From Caulobacter sp. X (GTDB lineage: Bacteria > Pseudomonadota > Alphaproteobacteria > Caulobacterales > Caulobacteraceae): a DNA stretch of 64,000 bases. Below the pieces are notes generated by a model that ran no database searches, had not been told where the DNA came from, and saw nothing but the letters and a program-made list of their open reading frames with translations. The stretch spans positions 682,001 through 746,000 of the forward strand of contig NZ_PEGF01000002.1 of assembly GCF_002742635.1 (NCBI RefSeq). Direction: 5' to 3'. Each line of letters begins with the position of its first letter. The first letter of the stretch is position 1. Below are positions 8,660 through 16,835 of the stretch, in pieces. The position numbers and the translations under genes were made by a program.

Positions 8660-9568
8660 ATGGAACAATCCTGGAAACAGGCCAAAGCCGTCTTCGCCGC
8701 GGCGCTGGGACCGCCGCTGGTGTGGCTGGTGCTGTTCTTCCTCGCGCCCATGGCGATCGTCTGGGCCTACAGCTTCGGCCACAATGCCGGCCTGACGCAG
8801 ATCGAGATCACCGGCACGTTCCACAACTACGCCCGGGCGATCGAGCCGCTGTACCTGAAGATCTTCCTGAAGTCGGCCTGGGTCGCGGCCCTGACCACGG
8901 CCCTGTGCCTGGTGGCCGGCTTCCCGGTGGCCCTGGCGATCACCTTCGCCTCGGACAAGGCCAAGGCGTGGCTGCTCTTGCTGATCATGCTGCCGTTCTG
9001 GACGAACCTCCTGATCCGCACCTACGCCCTGATCGCCGTGCTGCGCACCGAGGGCTATGTGAACCAGGGCCTGGAGTGGCTGTGGAAGGGCGGGAGTGGT
9101 CTCGCCGCGCTGGTCGGCTTGCAGCCGCTGGGCGACTTCCAGCCGCTGGGCCTGCTGCACAACAATTTCGCGGTGATCCTGGGTCTCGTCTACGTCCACC
9201 TGCCGTTCATGGTGCTGCCGCTCTATTCGGCGCTGGACCGGCTGGACAAGTCGCTGCTGGAGGCCAGCCTCGACCTCGGCGCCGGGCACCTGCGGACCAT
9301 CTTCAAGGTGGTCGTGCCGCTGGCCCTGCCGGGCATCGCCTCGGGCGTTCTGATCACCTTCATCCCGGCCCTGGGTGCCTACCTGACGCCCGACCTGCTA
9401 GGCGGGCCCGACAGCCAGATGATCGCCAACGTCATCGAGCGCCAGTTCAAGCGCGCCAACGACTGGCCGTTCGGCGCGGCGATGTCGTTCCTGCTGATGT
9501 ACCTGACCTTCATCGCCATCGCGATCCAGGCGGTGCTGGCTAAGAAGACGCCGGAGGCCAAGGGATGA
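8660..9568 (+). CDS. potH: Polyamine ABC transporter permease 1
   Basis: Inner-membrane permease of the PotB/PotH type (302 residues) with about six membrane segments, the first at residues 15-35 (LVWLVLFFLAPMAIVWAYSF). The cytoplasmic EAA loop ASLDLGAGHLRTIFKVVVPL contacts the ATPase. ATG 8660 was chosen because GGGGA lies just upstream and MEQSWKQAKAVF fits the family start; the ATG at 8655 is out of frame and a longer in-frame start lies in the repeat. It overlaps the next gene by ATGA, typical of coupled permease pairs. Confidence 0.9.
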   Translation: MEQSWKQAKAVFAAALGPPLVWLVLFFLAPMAIVWAYSFGHNAGLTQIEITGTFHNYARAIEPLYLKIFLKSAWVAALTTALCLVAGFPVALAITFASDKAKAWLLLLIMLPFWTNLLIRTYALIAVLRTEGYVNQGLEWLWKGGSGLAALVGLQPLGDFQPLGLLHNNFAVILGLVYVHLPFMVLPLYSALDRLDKSLLEASLDLGAGHLRTIFKVVVPLALPGIASGVLITFIPALGAYLTPDLLGGPDSQMIANVIERQFKRANDWPFGAAMSFLLMYLTFIAIAIQAVLAKKTPEAKG

Positions 9569-10422
9569 CCAAACGCGCCCCCCCCGGTCCGCTGGAATAC
9601 CTGCGCCGCTGGCCCATGCGCCTGTGGCTGGCCGTCGTCGGCGTGTTCCTCTACGCGCCGCTGATCGCCCTGATGGTGTTCAGCTTCAACGACAGCCGGC
9701 GCAACATCGTCTGGAAGGGCTTCACGCTCAAATATTACGAGAAGCTGTTCCATGACTCCGCCCTGCTGGAGGCCTTCGCCAACAGCCTGACGATCGCGGC
9801 GGTCTCGACCGTGATCAGCCTGGTCATCGGCGCCCTGGCGGCGCTGGTCCTTTGGCGCTTCCGCTTCCCGGGCAAGACGGCGCTGGACGGCGCCCTGGCC
9901 CTGCCGATCGTGGTGCCCGAGATCTGCATGGGCGTGGCCATGCTGGTGTTCTTCGCCAAGGTCATGCCGTGGCCGCAAGGACTGCCGTGGCCGCTGAACC
10001 TGGGGGCGATCATCATCGCCCACGTCTCGTTCTCGTTCCCCTTCGTGGCGGTGGTCGTGCGCGCCCGCATGGCCAGCTTCAACCGCGAGATGGAGGAGGC
10101 GGCCCGCGACCTGGGCGCCGGCGAATTCCGCACCATCAAGGACGTGATCCTGCCGCACATGGCCCCGTCGCTGGTGGCCGGGGCGCTGCTGGCCTTCACG
10201 CTGAGCCTGGACGACTTCGTCATCACCTTCTTCACCGCCGGGCCCGACACGGTGACCTTCCCGGTGAAGGTCTATTCGATGGTCCGCTTCTCGGTGACGC
10301 CCGAGGTCAACGCGGCCTCGACGGTGCTGATCGTGCTGACCGTGCTGCTGACCGCGGCGGCGCTGAAACTGCAGGGCGACCCCGCCGCGACGGCGGGTCA
10401 TGGGGCGGGGGACGGCAAATGA
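9565..10422 (+). CDS. potI: Polyamine ABC transporter permease 2
   Basis: PotC/PotI-type inner-membrane permease, 285 residues and about six membrane helices. It has the usual LALPIVVPEICMGVAML segment, the EAA loop AARDLGAGEFRTIKDVILPH and the family-typical TLSLDDFVITFF near the C-terminus. It starts in an ATGA overlap with potH. The last codons form AAATGA, where a 60-codon ORF through the following repeat begins. It would pair with PotH to form the channel for putrescine or spermidine. Confidence 0.9.
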   Translation: MTKRAPPGPLEYLRRWPMRLWLAVVGVFLYAPLIALMVFSFNDSRRNIVWKGFTLKYYEKLFHDSALLEAFANSLTIAAVSTVISLVIGALAALVLWRFRFPGKTALDGALALPIVVPEICMGVAMLVFFAKVMPWPQGLPWPLNLGAIIIAHVSFSFPFVAVVVRARMASFNREMEEAARDLGAGEFRTIKDVILPHMAPSLVAGALLAFTLSLDDFVITFFTAGPDTVTFPVKVYSMVRFSVTPEVNAASTVLIVLTVLLTAAALKLQGDPAATAGHGAGDGK

Positions 10423-10601
10423 GCGTGTTCGCAGCGCCCCCTCCGTCTCGCCGCTCCGCGTCGATCCACCTCCCCCGCAAGCGGGGCAGGATGAAGCCGT
10501 CCTCCTCACCCGTAAAACGGGGGAGGTGGCGCGATGCGGATACGCATCGTGACGGAGGGGGCGCTTTCCTGGTCGGGATTTTGTGTGTCGGGGGACGCTA
10601 A
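10419..10601 (+). other. ORF through repeat linking potI to potA
   Basis: Sixty codons starting at an ATG in an ATGA overlap with the potI stop and ending in TAA directly before the potA ATG (TAAATG). It is made of repeat sequence and is very basic. It may be only a by-product of stop-free GC-rich DNA, or may preserve translational coupling between transporter genes. Confidence 0.3.
10433..10566. repeat. Composite repeat, family B (copy 2)
   Basis: Starts AGCGCCCCCTCCGTC and ends GACGGAGGGGGCGCT, so the ends are inverted copies of each other, with inner CCTCCCCCGC and CGGGGGAGGTGG hairpin parts. The same end sequences occur in copies at 27943, 40591, 44053 and 45398. Confidence 0.85.
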
Positions 10602-11720
10602 ATGACCAAACCCATCATCACCTTCGAGAACGTCACCAAACGGTTCGGCAAGCTGGCCGCCGTCGACAACGTCTCGCTGACCGTCAACGAGGGCGAGTTC
10701 TTCGCGCTGCTGGGCCCGTCCGGCTGCGGCAAGACCACCCTCTTGCGGATGCTGGCCGGCTTCGAGACGCCGACCGAGGGGCGCATCCTGATCGACGGCC
10801 AGGACATCGTGAACGTGCCGCCCAACAAGCGGCCGGTGAACATGGTGTTCCAGTCCTACGCCGTCTTCCCGCACATGACCGTGGCCGACAACGTCGCCTA
10901 CGGCCTGAAGGTCGACCGCGTGCCCAAGGCCGAGCGCGACGCCCGCGTGGCCGAGGCTCTGGAGCTGGTGCAGCTGGGGGGGCTCGGCGAGCGCAAGCCC
11001 GACCAGCTGTCCGGCGGTCAGCGCCAGCGCGTCGCCCTGGCCCGGGCCCTGGTCAAGCGCCCCCGCGTGCTGCTGCTGGACGAGCCGCTGTCGGCCCTGG
11101 ACGCCAAGCTGCGCGAGCAGATGCGCACCGAGCTCTGCACCCTGCAGGAGAAGGTCGGGATCACCTTCATCATGGTCACCCACGACCAGGACGAAGCCCT
11201 GGCCCTGGCCAGCCGCTGCGCGGTGATGAGCAAGGGCGTGCTGCAGCAGGTGGCCACGCCCAGCGACCTCTACGAATTCCCCAACAGCCGCTTCGTCGCC
11301 GACTTCATCGGCCAGGTGAACCTGTTCGAGGGCGTGCTGGCCGTCGACGAGCCCAGCCACGCGGTGATCAAGTCGCCGGACCTGCCGGTCGACATCTTCC
11401 TGGACCACGGCGTCACCGGCCCGCGCGGCGGCACGGCCTGGGCGGCGATCCGCCCCGAGAAGATCGAGCTGCACAAGAAGGAAGGCGACGAGCCGCCGAA
11501 CCTGGGCGACTGCCCAAAAGGCTTCAACGCGGTGGCGGGCGTCATCAAGCACGAGGCCTATCTGGGCGGCTCCTCGACCTACGAGGTCGAGATCGCGGGA
11601 GGACGTCGCGTGAAGGTCCAGCGCTCGAACCTGACCCGCTGGGACCAGGAAGATTTCAAGCTGGGCGAGACGGTGTGGCTGTGCTGGCACGCCTGCTCGC
11701 CGGCGGTGCTGTTGAGTTGA
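10602..11720 (+). CDS. potA: Polyamine ABC transporter ATP-binding protein
   Basis: ATPase that powers the PotFHI importer, 372 residues. The nucleotide-binding domain shows Walker A GPSGCGKTT (about 37-45), signature LSGGQRQRVALARAL (about 138-152), Walker B LLLDEPLSALD and the switch His in MVTHDQDEALA. A C-terminal TOBE regulatory domain follows (about 290-370), as in PotA/PotG. The ATG directly follows a TAA that ends a repeat-borne ORF. Name chosen by operon position; PotG would be equally valid. Confidence 0.92.
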   Translation: MTKPIITFENVTKRFGKLAAVDNVSLTVNEGEFFALLGPSGCGKTTLLRMLAGFETPTEGRILIDGQDIVNVPPNKRPVNMVFQSYAVFPHMTVADNVAYGLKVDRVPKAERDARVAEALELVQLGGLGERKPDQLSGGQRQRVALARALVKRPRVLLLDEPLSALDAKLREQMRTELCTLQEKVGITFIMVTHDQDEALALASRCAVMSKGVLQQVATPSDLYEFPNSRFVADFIGQVNLFEGVLAVDEPSHAVIKSPDLPVDIFLDHGVTGPRGGTAWAAIRPEKIELHKKEGDEPPNLGDCPKGFNAVAGVIKHEAYLGGSSTYEVEIAGGRRVKVQRSNLTRWDQEDFKLGETVWLCWHACSPAVLLS

Positions 11721-11724
11721 CGCC

Positions 11725-12498
11725 ATGACCGCTCGCCCCGTCGCCGGGATCATCTGCTGCACGCGCACCGTCGGCGTCGAGCCGGCCCAGGCGGTGATGA
11801 GCCGCTATGTCGAGGCGACGATGGCCCATGGCGACGTGGCCGCCCTGCTGGTCCCGTCGTTGCCGGGGCGGATGCGGGCGGCCGAGGTGGCCGGGCGGCT
11901 GGACGGACTGATGCTGACCGGCAGCCCCTCGAACCTCGATCCGGCCCTCTATGGCGAGGAGATCGGCGACGCGCCGGGCCCGTTCGACGCGGCGCGCGAC
12001 GGCATGACCGCCGACCTGATCAAGGCCATGCTGGACCTGGGCAAGCCGGTGTTCGGCATTTGCCGGGGCTTCCAGGAGATCAATGTCGCGTTCGGCGGCA
12101 CGCTGCGGCGGGACATGGCGGCCAACCCCGACCTGATCGCCCACCACGCCCCCGACGACGTCGACTTCAACGGGATGTTCGACCACATGCACGACGTCGC
12201 CCTGACCGCCGGCGGCGTGCTGGCGCGAGCGTTCGGCGTCGAGACTGCGGTGGTCAATTCGGTCCACTATCAGGGCGTCGACCGGCTGGGCGAAGGCCTC
12301 GCCGTCGAGGCCCGGGCGCCGGACGGCGTGGTCGAGGGCTTTTCCGCCACCGTCAACGGCGCGCCGGTGCTGGCCGTGCAGTGGCACCCCGAATGGAAGC
12401 CGGCCCAGAACCGGCAATCGCAAACCTTCTTCGAAATCTTCGGACGCGCCCTCAGAGGCGCGCCGCTCGTCGTCGATACCCCAGGAGCTTCAAGATGA
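11725..12498 (+). CDS. puuD: Gamma-glutamyl-GABA hydrolase
   Basis: Class I glutamine amidotransferase-like hydrolase, 257 residues, cleaving gamma-glutamyl-GABA into glutamate and GABA. The nucleophile Cys is near 113 in FGICRGFQEINV and the catalytic His near 221 in QWHPEW, with the family sequence NSVHYQGVDRLG between. It corresponds to E. coli PuuD and Pseudomonas SpuA. It begins four bases after potA and overlaps the next gene by ATGA. As in Pseudomonas spuABC, it is grouped with an aminotransferase and a glutamine-synthetase-like ligase. Confidence 0.9.
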   Translation: MTARPVAGIICCTRTVGVEPAQAVMSRYVEATMAHGDVAALLVPSLPGRMRAAEVAGRLDGLMLTGSPSNLDPALYGEEIGDAPGPFDAARDGMTADLIKAMLDLGKPVFGICRGFQEINVAFGGTLRRDMAANPDLIAHHAPDDVDFNGMFDHMHDVALTAGGVLARAFGVETAVVNSVHYQGVDRLGEGLAVEARAPDGVVEGFSATVNGAPVLAVQWHPEWKPAQNRQSQTFFEIFGRALRGAPLVVDTPGASR

Positions 12499-13898
12499 CC
12501 GTCCCCATCCGCAACCACGACGTCGCCGAGCTCAAGCGTCTCGACCTCGCCCACCACCTGCCGGCCCAGGCCGACCACAAGGTCATTTTCGAGCTGGGCG
12601 GCAGCCGGGTCGTGACCCGGGCCGAGGGCTGCTACATCACCGACGGCGACGGCCACCGCATCCTCGACGGCATGGCCGGTCTGTGGTGCGTCAATGTCGG
12701 CTATGGCCGCACCGAGCTGGCGGAAGCCGCCTACGACCAGATGCTGGAGCTGCCGTACTACAACACCTTCTTCAAGACGACGACGCCGCCAACCGTGAAG
12801 CTGGCGGCCAAGATCGCCGAGAAGATGGGCGGCCACCTGACCCACGTGTTCTTCAACTCGTCGGGCTCGGAAGCCAACGACACGGTCTTCCGCCTGGTCC
12901 GCCACTATTGGAAGCTGAAGGGCCAGCCCAGCCGCACCGCCTTCATCAGCCGCTGGAACGCCTATCACGGCTCGACCGTGGCGGGCGTGTCGCTGGGCGG
13001 CATGAAGCACATGCATGTGCAGGGCGACCTGCCGATCCCGGGCGTCCACCACGTGATGCAGCCCTATCCCTTCGGCGAGGGCTTCGGCGAGGATCCGGCC
13101 GCCTTCCGCGACCGCGCGGTGAAAGAGATCGAGGACAAGATCCTCGAAATCGGCCCCGAGAACGTCGCGGCCTTCATCGGCGAGCCAGTGCAAGGCGCGG
13201 GCGGGGTGATCATCCCGCCGGACGGTTACTGGCCGGCGGTGGAAGCGCTGTGCCGCAAGTACGGGATCCTCCTGGTCTGCGACGAGGTGATCTGCGGCTT
13301 TGGGCGCCTGGGCCAGTGGTTCGGCCACCAGCACTACGGCATCAAGCCGGACCTGATCGCCATGGCCAAGGGGCTGTCGTCCGGCTACCTGCCGATCTCG
13401 GCCGTGGGCGTGGCCGACCACATCGTCGCCGAGCTGCGCGAGAAGGGCGGCGACTTCATCCACGGCTTTACCTATTCGGGCCACCCGACCTGCGCGGCCG
13501 TGGCGCTGAAGAACATCGAGATCATCGAGCGCGAGGGCCTGGTCGAGCGGGCCCGCGAGGACGCCGGCCCCTATCTCGCCAAGGCCCTGGCGCGGCTGAA
13601 CGGCCATCCGCTGGTCGGCGAGACCCGGTCGCTCGGCCTGATCGGCGCGGTCGAGATCGTGCGCGAGAAGGGGACCAACCATCGCTTCCTCGACAAGGAA
13701 GGCGAGGCGGGGCCGATCGTCCGCGACATCTGCATCAAGAACGGCCTGATGGTCCGCGCCATCCGCGACAGCATCGTCTGCTGCCCGCCGCTGATCATCA
13801 CCCACGCCGAGATCGACGAGCTGGTCGGGATCATCGAAAAGTCCCTGACCGAGGCCGAGCCCATCCTCCGCGCGCTGAAACCGGAGGCGGTGTCATGA
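12495..13898 (+). CDS. spuC: Polyamine:pyruvate aminotransferase
   Basis: Class III PLP aminotransferase, 467 residues, strongly like Pseudomonas SpuC along its length (DAMAGLWCVNVGYGR-type block, FFNSSGSEANDTV, WNAYHGSTVAGVSLGGMK, GFTYSGHPTCAAVAL). It would convert putrescine plus pyruvate to 4-aminobutyraldehyde and alanine, giving a route parallel to gamma-glutamylation. The PLP Lys is near 292 in AMAKGLSSG and its Asp is in VCDEVICGFGR. ATG 12495 overlaps the puuD stop and has AGGAG about 8 bases upstream; the much longer open frame upstream is noise. It ends in ATGA with the next gene. Confidence 0.88.
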   Translation: MTVPIRNHDVAELKRLDLAHHLPAQADHKVIFELGGSRVVTRAEGCYITDGDGHRILDGMAGLWCVNVGYGRTELAEAAYDQMLELPYYNTFFKTTTPPTVKLAAKIAEKMGGHLTHVFFNSSGSEANDTVFRLVRHYWKLKGQPSRTAFISRWNAYHGSTVAGVSLGGMKHMHVQGDLPIPGVHHVMQPYPFGEGFGEDPAAFRDRAVKEIEDKILEIGPENVAAFIGEPVQGAGGVIIPPDGYWPAVEALCRKYGILLVCDEVICGFGRLGQWFGHQHYGIKPDLIAMAKGLSSGYLPISAVGVADHIVAELREKGGDFIHGFTYSGHPTCAAVALKNIEIIEREGLVERAREDAGPYLAKALARLNGHPLVGETRSLGLIGAVEIVREKGTNHRFLDKEGEAGPIVRDICIKNGLMVRAIRDSIVCCPPLIITHAEIDELVGIIEKSLTEAEPILRALKPEAVS

Positions 13899-15292
13899 AG
13901 CCCAAGCATAACAAGGCCAAGCGCGAGCACACCCTGGACCGGGGCGTCTCGACGCTGGAGGAGGCGGGCGCCTGGTTCGCGCGCCAGAGCATCGAGGAGA
14001 TCGAGTGCGTGGTGCCCGATCTCGCGGGCGTGGCGCGCGGCAAGATCATGCCGGTGCGCAAGTTCCTCGGCACCCCCTCGATGAACCTGCCGCTGGCGGT
14101 CTTCTACCAGACCATCACCGGCGACTTCCCCGAGTTCGAGGGGGCGGTGAACGCGGTGCAGTCCGACACCGACATCTTCCTGACCCCCGACTTCGCGACC
14201 CTGGCCGCCGTGCCGTGGGCCCAGGACCCGACGGCCCAGGTGATCCACGACGCCTTCCACCCCGACGGCCGCCCCGTCGAGGAGGCGCCGAGGCAGGTGC
14301 TGCGGCGGGTGCTGGCCCTCTATGACGAAAAGGGCTGGAGCCCGATCGTCGCGCCGGAGATCGAGTTCTATCTGGTCGACCGCAACACCGACCCGGACTA
14401 TCCGCTCAAGCCCCCGATCGGCCGCTCGGGCCGTCCCGAGACCGGCCGCCAGGGCTATTCGATCAGCGCGGTGAACGAGTTCGACGCCCTGTTCGAGGAC
14501 ATGTACGAGTACTCCGAGCGCCAGGGCCTGGAGATCGACACCCTGATCCACGAAAGCGGCGTGGCGCAGATGGAGATCAACCTGCGCCACGGCCATCCGC
14601 TGGAGCTGGCCGACCAGGTCTTCATGATGAAGCGCACCATCCGCGAGGTGGCGCTGGAGCACGAGATCTACGCGACCTTCATGGCCAAGCCGATGGCGTC
14701 CGAGCCCGGCAGCGCCATGCACATCCACCAGTCGATCGTCGACAAGAAGGGCCGCAATCTGTTCTCCGACGAGAAGGGCGAGGAGACCGACCTCTTCCAC
14801 GGCTTCATCGCCGGCCAGCAGACCTTCCTGCCGGCGATCATGGCGATCCTGGCGCCGTACGTGAACTCCTACCGCCGGATCGCGCGGGACTCAGGCGCGC
14901 CGGTCAACACCCAGTGGGGCTACGACAACCGCACCTGCGGCCTGCGGGTGCCGCCGTCGGACCCGGCCAACCGCCGCCTGGAGAACCGCATACCCTCATC
15001 GGACGCCAATCCGTACCTGGCGATCGCGGCCTCGCTGGCGGCCGGGTATCTGGGCATGGTCCAGGGCCTCAAGCCCGCCGAGCCCGTCGCCACCGACGCC
15101 AGCGTCCGCGGCGTCGAGCTGCCGCGCAGCCTGTCGGAATCCCTGAAGCTGTTCGAGGCTTGCCAGCCCCTGGTCGACATCCTGGGGCCGACCTTCTGCG
15201 CCGCCTACGACCGCGTGAAGCAGGCCGAGTACGAGACCTTCATGCGCACGATCAGCCCGTGGGAGCGGGAGTTCCTGCTGCTGAATGTGTAG
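13895..15292 (+). CDS. Gamma-glutamylpolyamine synthetase, SpuB/PauA type
   Basis: Second glutamine-synthetase-family ligase of the locus, 465 residues. It differs from the first (5927) in its basic N-terminus, the segment TLIHESGVAQMEINLRHGHP, and the C-terminus SPWEREFLLLNV, which is the Pseudomonas SpuB/PauA pattern. Catalytic blocks EIEFYLVD, ATFMAKPM, AMHIHQSI, VNSYRRI and WGYDNRTCGLRVP are intact. It would glutamylate putrescine, cadaverine or spermidine. It starts by ATGA overlap with spuC and has GGAGG 6 bases upstream. Which polyamine each ligase uses cannot be read from sequence. Confidence 0.87.
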   Translation: MKPKHNKAKREHTLDRGVSTLEEAGAWFARQSIEEIECVVPDLAGVARGKIMPVRKFLGTPSMNLPLAVFYQTITGDFPEFEGAVNAVQSDTDIFLTPDFATLAAVPWAQDPTAQVIHDAFHPDGRPVEEAPRQVLRRVLALYDEKGWSPIVAPEIEFYLVDRNTDPDYPLKPPIGRSGRPETGRQGYSISAVNEFDALFEDMYEYSERQGLEIDTLIHESGVAQMEINLRHGHPLELADQVFMMKRTIREVALEHEIYATFMAKPMASEPGSAMHIHQSIVDKKGRNLFSDEKGEETDLFHGFIAGQQTFLPAIMAILAPYVNSYRRIARDSGAPVNTQWGYDNRTCGLRVPPSDPANRRLENRIPSSDANPYLAIAASLAAGYLGMVQGLKPAEPVATDASVRGVELPRSLSESLKLFEACQPLVDILGPTFCAAYDRVKQAEYETFMRTISPWEREFLLLNV

Positions 15293-15371
15293 GGGTCTAG
15301 TCACCTTCTCCCAGCGGGAGAAGGGGGGACCCGCGCCGCAGGCGGGGGCGGATGAGGGGCTACAGCGGTGA
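15285..15371 (+). other. ORF through repeat linking the ligase to puuB
   Basis: Twenty-eight codons from an ATG within the last codons of the SpuB-like gene (ATGTGTAG) to a TGA sharing bases with the GTG start of puuB (GTGA, 15368-15371). Nearly all of it is repeat sequence. Third case in this operon of an open frame joining stop to start across a repeat. Confidence 0.3.
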
Positions 15372-15430
15372 CGGTAGAAATCCCCCCCACCGCTTCGCGG
15401 CGGGTCCCGCCCTCTCCCTATGGGAGAGGG
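15302..15430. repeat. Composite inverted repeat, family A (copy 2)
   Basis: Left half begins CCTTCTCCC..GGGAGAAGG and right half ends CCCTCTCCC..GGGAGAGGG, with the shared GGGACCCGC-type core inverted between them. The right half is inside the puuB reading frame and encodes about 15 of its first 21 residues. Confidence 0.85.
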
Positions 15431-16663
15431 AATTGGTATGCGGACACCGCGCCCGACTTCCCCAACCTCCCGCCGCTGGACGGCGACGCCGCCGCCGAAG
15501 TCTGCATCGTCGGCGCCGGCTTCACAGGCCTGGGCGCCGCCCTGGCGCTGGGGAGTCGCGCCATCGTCCTTGAAGCCTCCCACGTCGGCGCCGCCGCCAC
15601 GGGGCGCAACGGCGGCCAGGTCCATACCGGCCAGCGGCGCGACCAGGCCTGGCTGGAGAAAGCCGTCGGCCGCGACGACGCCCTGGCGTTGTGGCGCCTG
15701 GCCGAGGACGCCCGCGCGCACTTCAGGACCCTGACCGACGCGGTTCCCTGCGACTGGCGGCCGGGCATGATCCACGCCCGTCACAAGCCCCACGGCGAGA
15801 TCGAGGACGCCGCCTATGTGGCGCTGATGGCGATCCAGTACGGCTACGAGGAGTTGGAGCTGATCGACGCGGCGGACCTCGCCCACGAGCTTGGGACCGA
15901 CGTCTATCATGGCGGCCTGATCGATCGCGGCGGCGGCCACGTGCATCCGCTGAAGCTGGCCCAAGGCATGGCGCGCCAGGCGATGGCGGCCGGAGCGATC
16001 ATCCACGAACACACCCGCGCCGAGACCTGGCGGCGGGAGGGCGGCAAGATCATTGTCGAGACCGCGCGCGGTCGCGTGACCTGCGAGCGGCTGATCCTCA
16101 CCGGCGACGGCTCCCTCAACGCCATGGCCGGGGCGGCGCGGGCGCGGGTCATGCCGATCAACAACTTCATCGCCGTCACCGCGCCGCTGGGGCCGTTGGC
16201 CGACGAGATCATCCGCTCGAACGCGGCCGTCTCCGACAGCCGCTTCGTCGTGAACTACTTCCGCAAGACGCCGGACGGCCGGCTGCTGTTCGGCGGCGGC
16301 GAGAACTATCGCCCCGGCTTCCCGCGCGACATCGCCGGCATGGTCCGCAAGAACCTCGCCAAGGTCTATCCGCGCCTCGCCGACGTCGAGATCACCCACG
16401 CTTGGGGCGGGACCCTGGGCATCACCATGAGCCGCATGCCGTTCGTGGGTGAGATCGCGCCGGGCGTGCGCGTGGCGTCCGGCTATTCGGGGCAGGGGGT
16501 GATGCTGGCGCCCTATATCGGCAAGCTGCTGGCCGAGGGCGATCGCGAGCCGATCGCCCTGTTGTCGCGCGTCCCGACCCCGCCGTTCCCGGGCGGCCGC
16601 TGGCTGCGCTGGCCGCTGACCGTGGCGGGGCTGAGTTGGTACGCGCTGCGGGACCGGCTGTGA
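15368..16663 (+). CDS. puuB: Gamma-glutamylputrescine oxidoreductase (FAD)
   Basis: DAO-family flavoenzyme, 431 residues, oxidising gamma-glutamylputrescine to the aldehyde used by PuuC. It shows the FAD fold CIVGAGFTGLGAALAL, GRNGGQVHTGQRRDQ, the GGHVHPLKLAQG region, GGGENYRPG and the C-terminal GYSGQGVML. The family normally starts close to a (S/W)YxAxA segment; here WYADTAPDFP is preceded by about 21 residues, mostly translated repeat (IPPTASRRVPPSPYGRGN). No other in-frame ATG, GTG or TTG lies between GTG 15368 and the FAD motif, so the repeat must be translated if the gene works. Confidence 0.88.
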   Translation: MTVEIPPTASRRVPPSPYGRGNWYADTAPDFPNLPPLDGDAAAEVCIVGAGFTGLGAALALGSRAIVLEASHVGAAATGRNGGQVHTGQRRDQAWLEKAVGRDDALALWRLAEDARAHFRTLTDAVPCDWRPGMIHARHKPHGEIEDAAYVALMAIQYGYEELELIDAADLAHELGTDVYHGGLIDRGGGHVHPLKLAQGMARQAMAAGAIIHEHTRAETWRREGGKIIVETARGRVTCERLILTGDGSLNAMAGAARARVMPINNFIAVTAPLGPLADEIIRSNAAVSDSRFVVNYFRKTPDGRLLFGGGENYRPGFPRDIAGMVRKNLAKVYPRLADVEITHAWGGTLGITMSRMPFVGEIAPGVRVASGYSGQGVMLAPYIGKLLAEGDREPIALLSRVPTPPFPGGRWLRWPLTVAGLSWYALRDRL

Positions 16664-16666
16664 GCC

Positions 16667-16785
16667 TTCCTCCCCCTAGCGGGGGAGGTGGTCGCGAAGC
16701 GACCGGAGGGGGAAGTGCTTGCGGATCTTGTCTCTTCCCCCTCCGTCGCCCTTCGGACGACACCTCCCCCGCTAGGGGGAGGATT
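16667..16785. repeat. Composite repeat, family B (copy 3)
   Basis: Ends CCTCCCCCTAGCGGGGGAGG and its inverse, with inner GGTCGCGAAGCGACC and TCGCCCTTCGGACGA hairpins and GGAGGGGGAAG cores. It lies between puuB and the TPR-sulfotransferase gene and could end or stabilise the long polyamine transcript. Confidence 0.85.
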
Positions 16786-16835
16786 TGGCGAAGCCGCGAT
16801 TGACACCCCCGCCCTCCGCCCGCTCTCCTCGCGCC

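Noticed and set aside
12683..13894. N-terminal extension of the SpuB-like ligase frame through spuC
   Set aside because: The extension is out-of-frame spuC sequence; the ligase has a natural ATG in an ATGA overlap at 13895 with a ribosome site.
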